Assembly (NCBI GenBank): GCA_015491275.1
Contig: WFWF01000139.1
Span: 1-5,569, forward strand
Length of the DNA stretch: 5,569 nucleotides
Direction of reading: 5' to 3'
Source of the DNA: Aquificales bacterium
GTDB lineage: Bacteria; Aquificota; Aquificia; Aquificales; Aquificaceae
Shown: in pieces, positions 1 to 5,555 of the stretch
How the letters are laid out: each line of letters starts with the position of its first letter
How positions within the stretch are numbered: the first letter of the stretch is position 1
Made by a program: the position numbers and the translations under genes
The notes under the pieces: generated by a model
The model's database searches: none
Seen by the model: only the letters and a program-made list of their open reading frames with translations
Told to the model about the DNA's origin: nothing

Positions 1-339
1 ATTTTCTCTCGGGTAGGATGTTGCCACTACAAGTGTATCACCTTCAACCCTTATAGGTATGCATTGATTATCCCATATCTCCCTCGGAGAAAATACCTTT
101 ATTAGCCTTAGATCCAATTCATTAATTGCGGGTGAAAAGAATTCTATACCATACTGCTGTGAAAGGGCGGTGTATAATTCCTTCTTGTTTATATAACCGA
201 GGGACAGTAATATCCAGCCTATTCTACCTCCGAATCTCCTCTGGTAATCAAGGGCATATTTAAGCTGTGTCTCACTTATAACACCACTCTCAACGAGTAT
301 CTCCCCTATTCTTAAGGTTGCAGTTAAAACTCCGCCCAT
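1..339 (-). CDS. N-terminal part of an MshEN (T2SS GspE N-terminal-like) c-di-GMP-binding domain protein; 3' end beyond window
   Basis: The frame is open for 113 codons and runs off position 1, so only the N-terminus is visible. Residues 10-33 and 39-62 each match the 24-residue MshEN motif (R-[LI]-G-x2-[LVI]2-x2-G-[LVIY]-I-x4-L-x3-L-x2-Q), separated by the usual 5-residue spacer (34-38). In this family the two motifs together bind one c-di-GMP dimer. Residues 68-113 continue as the usual 'IPIRVEGDTLVVAT' strand region. The missing part could be a type II secretion/type IV pilus ATPase (GspE/PilB/MshE) or a family-2 glycosyltransferase of the NfrB/XagB kind. The neighbouring outer-membrane barrel tilts me toward the glycosyltransferase, but this is inference. 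The ATG at 339 lies inside the upstream barrel gene (16-nt overlap) and follows a strong Shine-Dalgarno, so the two genes are probably co-translated. Domain call is strong; full product is unknown. Confidence 0.8.
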   Translation of the reverse strand, partial: MGGVLTATLRIGEILVESGVISETQLKYALDYQRRFGGRIGWILLSLGYINKKELYTALSQQYGIEFFSPAINELDLRLIKVFSPREIWDNQCIPIRVEGDTLVVATSYPREN

Positions 340-1124
340 AGCGATAAAAATCCTCCTTCCGATTTACCTGCGTTTAAGCCGTACAAGGTTTTTATAAATC
401 CGATAAAAAGGGAATAATTCCCTGCCCTTATACGCGGACCTATATACAGATTAAGCAGTTCAAAGCTATCGGGTATAAAGACATTGGGAACTATATTAAG
501 ATTGGTTTCCGCTGTCCTTTGGAAATCAAGTGTGCCTATGAGCTGAAATCCCTTACCAATATTGCCACCCAATGTAAGATAAGAAGAAGAGATACTGAGT
601 ACCACATCGGTGTATTTTCTGTAACCTAAACCAGTGTCAATAAATATCCATTTATTGGAATAGCCTCCGAGAAAACCCACCTCAAAGGCGTAGCTCCCGT
701 AACCTATAATAGGTTCAATGCTTGTGCTGTAGTTCCACGGAATTATAAATTTTCCGTAAAGAGAAAATATAAAGGGATAGTAATAAGCAAAACTGCCTAT
801 TATCCCGATTTCCATATCCTGAATATTTCCGTTGTATTTCTCCCCGCAGGTTATAAGGGTAAAGGGCACCTTAAATATCAAAGTAGCATTATCACTCAAC
901 CCGTATTCACCGTAGCCTATAAGATCATGCTTAATATAAGGACATTCAAGGCTCTTTTCTTTACCGTACTTATCAAAGTATGAGTTAGCTGTAAGAAAAA
1001 AATAGGAAAAGGAAAAGAAGTAATGGTTCTTCTTACGGAGCCATGCAGACGCCTCCGCCTCCTTAATTGTGACAAATATTAGTAAAACTACTATACAACG
1101 TCCAAACCCCTTCCGGCTTTTCAT
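324..1124 (-). CDS. Secreted outer-membrane beta-barrel protein (XagA / phenol-MetA-degradation-like barrel family)
   Basis: A 266-residue protein. Residues 1-27 form a classical signal peptide: basic start (KSRKGFGR), hydrophobic core (10-20), and an ASA cleavage site before W28. The mature part is a series of amphipathic, aromatic-rich beta strands with glycine turns (YGEYGLSDNATLIFKVPF, DMEIGI, GYGSYAFEVGFLGGYS), and it ends in Phe, the usual C-terminal recognition residue for BAM-dependent insertion. The pattern resembles small outer-membrane barrels of the XagA type, known next to surface-polysaccharide glycosyltransferases, and the broader 'putative MetA-pathway of phenol degradation' family. 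Transported substrate is unknown. The only cysteines of the mature chain, C61 and C93, could form a disulfide. The start at 1124 has a modest AGGGAAGG ribosome site and gives a complete signal peptide. It is first in a two-gene minus-strand unit and overlaps the MshEN gene. Barrel call is confident; exact family is tentative. Confidence 0.75.
   Translation of the reverse strand: MKSRKGFGRCIVVLLIFVTIKEAEASAWLRKKNHYFFSFSYFFLTANSYFDKYGKEKSLECPYIKHDLIGYGEYGLSDNATLIFKVPFTLITCGEKYNGNIQDMEIGIIGSFAYYYPFIFSLYGKFIIPWNYSTSIEPIIGYGSYAFEVGFLGGYSNKWIFIDTGLGYRKYTDVVLSISSSYLTLGGNIGKGFQLIGTLDFQRTAETNLNIVPNVFIPDSFELLNLYIGPRIRAGNYSLFIGFIKTLYGLNAGKSEGGFLSLWAEF
351..358 (-). promoter_or_regulatory. Strong Shine-Dalgarno for the MshEN-domain gene, inside the upstream coding sequence
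   Basis: On the minus strand this reads AAGGAGGA, a near-perfect anti-16S match, 11 nt before the ATG at 339. The spacing is slightly long, but no in-frame ATG, GTG or TTG lies between them. It sits within the last codons of the barrel gene and supports independent initiation of the downstream gene despite the 16-nt overlap. Confidence 0.65.
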
Positions 1125-1165
1125 TTATATTACCTTCCCTATTTGAAAGTCATTTATTTCATGTT

Positions 1166-1193
1166 AATATATTACAGCATTACGAAAAAGCAA
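1166..1193 (-). promoter_or_regulatory. Candidate sigma-70-type promoter for the outer-membrane barrel gene
   Basis: On the minus strand, TTGCTT (1188-1193) and TATATT (1166-1171) are separated by 16 nt and point at the barrel gene 42 nt away. The -10 is good, but the -35 is weak and the region is AT-rich, so chance matches are expected. This is a plausible assignment only. Confidence 0.3.
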
Positions 1194-1195
1194 TA

Positions 1196-1228
1196 TTGAT
1201 TATCTCTTTACCGAAAATATCTTAAAAT
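1196..1228 (+). promoter_or_regulatory. Candidate prfB promoter placing transcription start at or next to the ATG
   Basis: TAAAAT (1223-1228, five of six to TATAAT) ends 8 nt before the prfB ATG, and an overlapping TATCTT (1218-1223) lies 16 nt after TTGATT (1196-1201). Either -10 would start transcription about 0-7 nt before the start codon. No Shine-Dalgarno is visible in the 30 nt before the ATG. Together these suggest a leaderless or near-leaderless mRNA. The hexamers are AT-rich and could be coincidental. Confidence 0.4.
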
Positions 1229-1236
1229 ACTGTGCC

Positions 1237-2316
1237 ATGATTGAAACACTTGAGGAAAGGTTTGAAGAAATAAGAAAGGTAATAAATATTGATGATCTTA
1301 AAAAGGAGCTTTCTGATCTTGATAGAAAGATGTCCGAGCCGAATTTCTGGGAAGATCAAGAGAAGGCGAAGGAAGTTATAAAGAAAAGGAAATGGATAGA
1401 GGGCACACTTAAGACAGTGGAAGAAATAGAAGAATCCCTCAGGGATTTAAAGGAATTACAGGAGATGGCAGAGGAAGATCCGGAAGCTAAGGATATGTTT
1501 CTACAGGAACTGAATTCTGTTGAGAAAAAGATAAGGGATATGGAAATAAAAACACTCCTGTCGGAAGAGATGGATGAGAAGGATGCTTACCTTACAGTAC
1601 AGGCTGGTGCGGGAGGAACGGAAGCATGTGATTGGGCAGAGATGCTTTTGAGGATGTACATGAGGTGGGCGGAAAAACACGGATATGAAATTGAAGTTAT
1701 AGATACAACACCCGACGATGTTGCGGGTATAAAGAGTGCAACCATACTTATAAAGGGACCTTACGCCTACGGTTATTTGAAAGGAGAAACAGGAGTACAC
1801 AGACTTGTCAGAATTTCACCCTTTGACGCAAACGCACGAAGACACACATCCTTTGCATCTGTATCAGTAACTCCGAGGATAGATGAAAGTATAAAGGTGG
1901 AAATAAGGGATGAGGATATAAAGATGGAAACCTTCAGGGCTTCAGGTGCAGGCGGTCAGTATGTTAACAAAACGGACACTGCGGTTAGATTGACCCACAT
2001 TCCTACGGGTATAACCGTATCATGCCAGCAAGAAAGATCTCAGTATCAAAATAGAATGAAGGCTTTGGAATTACTTAAGGCAAAGCTTTATCAACTTGAA
2101 CTACAAAAGCTACAGGAAAAGAAAAAAGAGTATGAAGGAGAAAAAACGGAAATAGGGTGGGGACATCAGATAAGGTCCTATGTTTTTCACCCCTACAGGA
2201 TGGTAAAGGATTTAAGAACGGGATATGAAACGAGCAATATAGAGGCGGTTATGGACGGTGAGATAGATGAGTTTATTGAAGCATACCTTAAGCAAAAGGC
2301 GGTAAAAACCGATTAA
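1237..2316 (+). CDS. prfB: Peptide chain release factor 2 (RF2)
   Basis: RF2 recognises UAA and UGA in the ribosomal A site and triggers hydrolysis of peptidyl-tRNA. The 359 residues carry the N-terminal helical domain (about 1-110), the PCRF core (VQAGAGGTEACDWAEMLLRM at 121-140), the stop-codon-reading tripeptide SPF (194-196) that marks RF2 rather than RF1 (PxT), and the catalytic GGQ (239-241) in domain 3. The residue equivalent to E. coli 246 is Ala (A235), the common bacterial state. The reading frame is continuous: the in-frame UGA and internal Shine-Dalgarno of the programmed +1 frameshift found near codon 26 in many bacteria are absent, so autoregulation by frameshifting is not present here. 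The start at 1237 is the natural N-terminus (MIETLEERFEEI), although no ribosome site precedes it. Its TAA stop shares one nucleotide with the obg ATG (TAATG), indicating an operon with translational coupling. Confidence 0.96.
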   Translation: MIETLEERFEEIRKVINIDDLKKELSDLDRKMSEPNFWEDQEKAKEVIKKRKWIEGTLKTVEEIEESLRDLKELQEMAEEDPEAKDMFLQELNSVEKKIRDMEIKTLLSEEMDEKDAYLTVQAGAGGTEACDWAEMLLRMYMRWAEKHGYEIEVIDTTPDDVAGIKSATILIKGPYAYGYLKGETGVHRLVRISPFDANARRHTSFASVSVTPRIDESIKVEIRDEDIKMETFRASGAGGQYVNKTDTAVRLTHIPTGITVSCQQERSQYQNRMKALELLKAKLYQLELQKLQEKKKEYEGEKTEIGWGHQIRSYVFHPYRMVKDLRTGYETSNIEAVMDGEIDEFIEAYLKQKAVKTD

Positions 2317-3308
2317 TGTTGTTTGTTGATGTAGCAAAAATTAGGGTAAAAGCAGGGAAAGGAGGAGATGGAGCTGTAGCCTTCCTGAGGGAAAAGTACA
2401 GACCTAAAGGAGGTCCAGCGGGAGGGGACGGAGGAAAGGGAGGAGATGTAATTATAGAGGCAACAACGAGGAAAACCACACTTTATGATTTTAAGTACAG
2501 AAGGCATTTTAAAGCGGAAGATGGTAAAAGGGGAGGAGGTAAAAATCAAAAGGGTGCGGACGGAAAGGATCTGATCATATATGTTCCCGTCGGAACAGTT
2601 ATAAAGGATGCATATACTGGCAAGATTATATGTGATCTTGTCAAAGAAGGACAAAAATGCATAGTAGCAAGGGGAGGAAAGGGAGGAAGGGGTAACGCAA
2701 GCTTTGCAACACCTACTAATCAAGCACCCACCTATGCGGAAAAGGGAAAACCCGGTGAAGAGAGGGAGCTTATCCTTGAACTTAAGATAATAGCGGATGC
2801 GGGCATAATAGGTATGCCGAACGCTGGTAAATCAACACTGCTTTCCGTCCTCACATCCGCAAGACCCAAGATAGGCATGTACCCCTTTACCACCTTATAT
2901 CCAAATCTCGGTGTGATGGAGATAGATGAAGAGAGAAAGGTAATTCTGGCTGACATACCGGGACTTATTGAAGGAGCATCAAAGGGTGCGGGTCTCGGAC
3001 ATAGATTTCTTAGACATATAGAGAGGACAAAGTTCCTTATACATCTTATTGATATATCCGATTCCCGAGAACACGAACCGGAAAAAGCCTTTGAACTTGT
3101 CATGAATGAACTAAAGGAGTACAGTAAGGAGCTTGCAAAAAAACCACAAATAGTTGTGGGAACAAAGATAGATATATTGAGTGATAGATCTATAATAGAA
3201 AAACTTAGAGCATACTTTAAAGGGAAAGGTTATGAATTCATGGCAATCTCAGCAGTTACAGGTGAAGGCATTAAAGATCTAAAGGAACTTATATGGAAAT
3301 ACAAATAG
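2316..3308 (+). CDS. obg: Obg/CgtA family ribosome-associated GTPase
   Basis: Obg binds GTP/GDP and ppGpp, associates with 50S precursors and couples ribosome assembly to the nutritional state. Residues 1-158 are the glycine-rich Obg fold (VKAGKGGDGAVAFLREKY, repeated GG turns at 32-43, 72-83, 120-126). The G domain follows: P-loop GMPNAGKST (166-174), switch I YPFTT (189-193), DIPG (213-216), G4 TKID (283-286) and G5 SAV (312-314). Two oddities: the G4 motif has Thr where NKxD has Asn, and the protein stops at 330 residues right after the G domain, so the C-terminal OCT domain of many Obg proteins is missing (a recurring variant, not a frameshift). The start overlaps the prfB stop by one nucleotide (TAATG), with only a weak AAGGCGG ribosome site, consistent with coupled translation. 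Its 3' end overlaps the ferritin-like gene by 16 nt. Confidence 0.95.
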   Translation: MLFVDVAKIRVKAGKGGDGAVAFLREKYRPKGGPAGGDGGKGGDVIIEATTRKTTLYDFKYRRHFKAEDGKRGGGKNQKGADGKDLIIYVPVGTVIKDAYTGKIICDLVKEGQKCIVARGGKGGRGNASFATPTNQAPTYAEKGKPGEERELILELKIIADAGIIGMPNAGKSTLLSVLTSARPKIGMYPFTTLYPNLGVMEIDEERKVILADIPGLIEGASKGAGLGHRFLRHIERTKFLIHLIDISDSREHEPEKAFELVMNELKEYSKELAKKPQIVVGTKIDILSDRSIIEKLRAYFKGKGYEFMAISAVTGEGIKDLKELIWKYK

Positions 3309-4120
3309 ATGTTATACTATTAGCAATCATGAGAACAATAGACATCCTCAAAAATAATGTATTTTTGGAACATGTGGCAATACTCCAGTATCTTATTCAC
3401 ATGTTTCTAATAAAGGATGAAAAGCTTAGAGGCGAAATTGAGGAGATAGCCAAGGAAGAAATGAAGCACATGCACATGTTTGCATCAAGGGCTGTTTACT
3501 TGGGAAGTCAGGTTGATATAAAAAGTGTTGAAGATGAAGTAAAGGATTGCGATGATATAGTAAAGCTTATAAAGGAAGATATAAAGGCGGAAGAGGAAGC
3601 AGTAGAGATATACTCAGCCCAGATAGATGCTACCGATGATGATATTACAAAGAAGATGCTTGAACTTATAATTGAGGATGAGAAAAAGCACAAGAGGATT
3701 TTTGAATACATTTCCGAAGAGCTTGAAAAGAATAGGCAAGAGGATGTAATAGACGGTGCTGTTAATGAAACGGTTGCTTTCCTTAACTACTTGCTTAAGG
3801 AAAGGTACATAAAAATAGTTGAAATTGTTAAAGATTTTATAAATGAAAAGGATACTTCAAGAAAGGATTTTAACCTTTACAAAGCCATTGAAAATATGAA
3901 ACTTATGGGAAAGATTGGGGAAGCCATGGTGGAAAAAGGCATACCCGTGTGTTTTAAATATATAAAGGAGAATTTGGGAACAACCAACATCCGTAATATG
4001 GATGATATAATGTCCGTCCTTAATAAATTTGCAAGTAAGGAGAGGTTTATGGAAGCCTATGAAAAAGATATTAAAAAAGAAAGGGGCTTCACGATAGGTG
4101 ATCTAACTTCTCAAGAATAG
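3293..4120 (+). CDS. Bacterioferritin-like (ferritin-like diiron) domain protein with an uncharacterised helical C-terminal region
   Basis: A 275-residue, almost entirely helical, acidic protein. Residues 20-145 look like a four-helix ferritin-like bundle with probable diiron ligands: E26 in helix A (EHVAILQYLIH, E-x6-Y as in bacterioferritin), E56-x2-H59 in helix B (EEMKHM), a glutamate cluster E100-E102 with Y107 in helix C (AEEEAVEIY), and E130-x2-H133 in helix D (EDEKKH). Such domains bind two irons and act as ferroxidases, peroxidases or iron stores; which applies here cannot be read from sequence. Residues 148-275 are helical and unrecognised; they contain no CxxC rubredoxin site, which argues against classical rubrerythrin, and no membrane segment. 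Chosen start: 3293 has AAAGGA 6 nt upstream and overlaps obg by 16 nt. The alternative ATG at 3329 (residue 13) lacks a ribosome site but would remove an odd hydrophobic lead. The gene is last in the prfB-obg run and overlaps ybeY tail-to-tail. Confidence 0.8.
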   Translation: MEIQIDVILLAIMRTIDILKNNVFLEHVAILQYLIHMFLIKDEKLRGEIEEIAKEEMKHMHMFASRAVYLGSQVDIKSVEDEVKDCDDIVKLIKEDIKAEEEAVEIYSAQIDATDDDITKKMLELIIEDEKKHKRIFEYISEELEKNRQEDVIDGAVNETVAFLNYLLKERYIKIVEIVKDFINEKDTSRKDFNLYKAIENMKLMGKIGEAMVEKGIPVCFKYIKENLGTTNIRNMDDIMSVLNKFASKERFMEAYEKDIKKERGFTIGDLTSQE

Positions 4121-4535
4121 ACCTCTCTATCTTTTCAAACAAAATTGCTTCCTCTTCACCGAGTTCATGATCATAGCCCATGAGGTGAACAAATCCGTGA
4201 ACCACCAATCTTTTTATCTCATCCTTAAGATCTCCTTCCGCCTGCTCCTTAGCCCTGTCAATTGATATAACTATATCACCACCTATCCATATCCCATCAA
4301 TGTACTCATCAATGGGAAAAGATAGTACATCTGTAGGCTTATCTTTACCCCTATATTCCTTATTCAGTTTCCTTATTTCCTCATCTGATGTAAGTGTAAT
4401 ACCTATCTCCGCGGGAGATCTATCCGAGACTGCCAATATCTTATAAGCCAATTTTTTTAGGAATCCTTTGTAACCCCTCGGTGCAACAATATTTATTTCA
4501 TTCTTCACTCTTTTCCGCGTTTTCTCTTTCCTCAT
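4089..4535 (-). CDS. ybeY: Endoribonuclease YbeY (rRNA maturation / ribosome quality control)
   Basis: YbeY is a zinc-dependent single-strand endoribonuclease acting in 16S rRNA 3'-end maturation and 70S quality control. The 148-residue protein shows the family signature HGFVHLMGYDH, whose H113, H117 and H123 bind the metal, plus the conserved RNA-site segments YRGKDKPTDVLSFP (61-74, with R62) and GGDIVIS (85-91). It lies directly behind phoH, the widespread phoH-ybeY order. The ATG at 4535 gives a 38-nt overlap with phoH and a lysine/arginine-rich ten-residue lead. A GTG at 4508 (residue 10, VKNEINIV) would give an 11-nt overlap and a start closer to typical YbeY proteins. Neither has a strong ribosome site, so the start is uncertain. 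The 3' end runs 32 nt into the opposing ferritin-like gene. Identity is secure. Confidence 0.95.
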   Translation of the reverse strand: MRKEKTRKRVKNEINIVAPRGYKGFLKKLAYKILAVSDRSPAEIGITLTSDEEIRKLNKEYRGKDKPTDVLSFPIDEYIDGIWIGGDIVISIDRAKEQAEGDLKDEIKRLVVHGFVHLMGYDHELGEEEAILFEKIERSILEKLDHLS

Positions 4536-5478
4536 AGGCTTTTATTATCTTTGCAACAATAGGATGTCTAACCACATCTTCTTCTTTGAACCAAACAAAA
4601 CTTATACCCTCTATACCCTTAAGTATCTCAACCGCCTCAATGAGACCGGAATGTTCCTTCTTCGGTAAATCAATTTGGGTTATGTCCCCTGTAATTACAA
4701 CCTTAGAACCGAAACCTATCCTCGTAAGGAACATCTTCATCTGTTCCCTCGTTGAATTTTGAGCCTCGTCAAGTATTATAAAGGCATCATTCAATGTTCT
4801 ACCACGCATAAATGCAAGGGGTGCAATCTCTATTATGTTTCTTTCAATCATGTAAGCAACCTTGTCGTAATCAACTATATCGTATAGGGCATCGTAAAGA
4901 GGTCTGAGATAAGGGTCCACCTTCTCTGCTATGCCACCGGGCAAATATCCCAACTTTTCACCCGCCTCAACTGCAGGTCTTGTCAGTATTATCTTGTTTA
5001 TCTTGTGTTCCTTGAGATAGGCTACAGCCATAGCCATAGCCAGATAGGTCTTACCCGTTCCCGCGGGACCTATACCGAAAACAATATCATTCTCCTTTAT
5101 CGCATCAACATATCTTTTCTGGGATGGCGTCTTCGGAACTATAGGCTTTCTTCTGTGGGTTACAACCACCACTTCCCTTTCACCATTTTCCGACATCTCC
5201 GTAATTTCACTTTCAAAATATCTTTTCGCCCTTTGCCTTACCTCAATGATAGAAAGGGGATTATTTTCAAATTCTTTCATCAAGGATCTTATAAATCTTG
5301 AGAGCTTTCCTACTTTTTCCTCTTCACCTTTGAGGATTATCTCCGTACCCTTGGCTATAACCTTAACACCGAAGAGCTTTTGAAAATACTTAAGATTTTC
5401 ATCACCGTAACCTACTATTGCATTGAATCTTTCATCGTATCTTCCCAGATCTATTCTTTCTTCAGTCAAACCAGTCAT
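4498..5478 (-). CDS. phoH: PhoH-like ATPase (PhoH/YbeZ family)
   Basis: A cytoplasmic P-loop NTPase of the PhoH/YbeZ group, related to superfamily I helicases and known to work with YbeY on RNA and ribosomes. Of 326 residues, about 1-100 form an N-terminal KH-like RNA-binding region (AIVGYGDENLKYFQKLFGVK onward), followed by the PhoH domain: SQKRYVDAI (119-127), Walker A GPAGTGKT (137-144), LTRPAVEAGEKLGYLPG (165-181), Walker B IILDEAQN (234-241), the TGDITQIDLP segment (263-272) and the end motif FKEEDVVRHPIVAKII (297-312). No C-terminal fusion such as a PIN domain is present. The ATG at 5478 is preceded by AAGGA (about 5 nt away) and a good -10 box. It overlaps ybeY downstream, indicating coupled expression. 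The original E. coli phosphate-starvation label should not be taken as function here. Confidence 0.95.
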   Translation of the reverse strand: MTGLTEERIDLGRYDERFNAIVGYGDENLKYFQKLFGVKVIAKGTEIILKGEEEKVGKLSRFIRSLMKEFENNPLSIIEVRQRAKRYFESEITEMSENGEREVVVVTHRRKPIVPKTPSQKRYVDAIKENDIVFGIGPAGTGKTYLAMAMAVAYLKEHKINKIILTRPAVEAGEKLGYLPGGIAEKVDPYLRPLYDALYDIVDYDKVAYMIERNIIEIAPLAFMRGRTLNDAFIILDEAQNSTREQMKMFLTRIGFGSKVVITGDITQIDLPKKEHSGLIEAVEILKGIEGISFVWFKEEDVVRHPIVAKIIKAYEERENAEKSEE

Positions 5479-5497
5479 TATATCCTTATATTAACAA

Positions 5498-5503
5498 ATT
5501 ATA
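5498..5503 (-). promoter_or_regulatory. -10 element of the phoH-ybeY promoter
   Basis: A perfect TATAAT on the minus strand, with transcription predicted to start about 12 nt before the phoH ATG, just upstream of its AAGGA ribosome site. No convincing -35 hexamer lies 16-18 nt upstream (the region reads around GGAAGT). The box is part of the palindrome ATTATAAT (5498-5505), so it also reads TATAAT on the plus strand toward the tRNA. Confidence 0.45.
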
Positions 5504-5538
5504 ATATATTTCTCCCAAACACTTCCTAAAAGTGGTGA

Positions 5539-5544
5539 TATTAT
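5539..5544 (+). promoter_or_regulatory. Possible -10 element of the tRNA gene promoter
   Basis: TATTAT lies 11 nt before the tRNA 5' end, which would start the transcript a few nucleotides upstream of the mature end. No recognisable -35 was found, so this rests on one AT-rich hexamer. The perfect TATAAT at 5500-5505 is an alternative with a longer 5' leader. Confidence 0.25.
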
Positions 5545-5555
5545 TAAATACATTA

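Noticed and set aside
1501..1800. Minus-strand open frame of 99 codons inside prfB
   Set aside because: Shadow of the prfB coding sequence: Cys/Phe/Ser-rich, no family resemblance, no ribosome site.
2313..3103. Minus-strand open frames opposite obg
   Set aside because: Their Pro/Ser-rich content simply mirrors the glycine-rich obg coding strand; no protein-like features.
3137..3143. A AAA AAA heptamer in phase in obg (possible -1 frameshift site)
   Set aside because: A -1 shift would end within the G domain before the G4 motif; no downstream structure or purpose is evident, and the zero frame is the complete GTPase.
3329..3331. Internal ATG as the true start of the ferritin-like gene
   Set aside because: No ribosome site precedes it, whereas 3293 has AAAGGA at good spacing; kept only as an alternative.
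4072..4080. AAAAAAG run near the end of the ferritin-like gene resembling a dnaX-type slippery site
   Set aside because: The reading frame is AAA AAA GAA, the wrong phase for A AAA AAG slippage.
4117..4130. Small inverted repeat ATAGA-CCTC-TCTAT followed by CTTTTC, at the stop codon of the ferritin-like gene
   Set aside because: The stem is only 5 bp and mostly A/T, and the following T run is broken by C; too weak to call a terminator, especially in a thermophile.
4452..4458. A AAA AAA heptamer in phase in ybeY (minus strand)
   Set aside because: It encodes ordinary Lys-Lys in an intact YbeY; A runs are expected in this Lys-rich, AT-leaning genome.
5005..5301. Plus-strand open frame of 98 codons opposite phoH
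   Set aside because: It is the antisense of conserved PhoH segments including Walker A, and has no recognisable domain.
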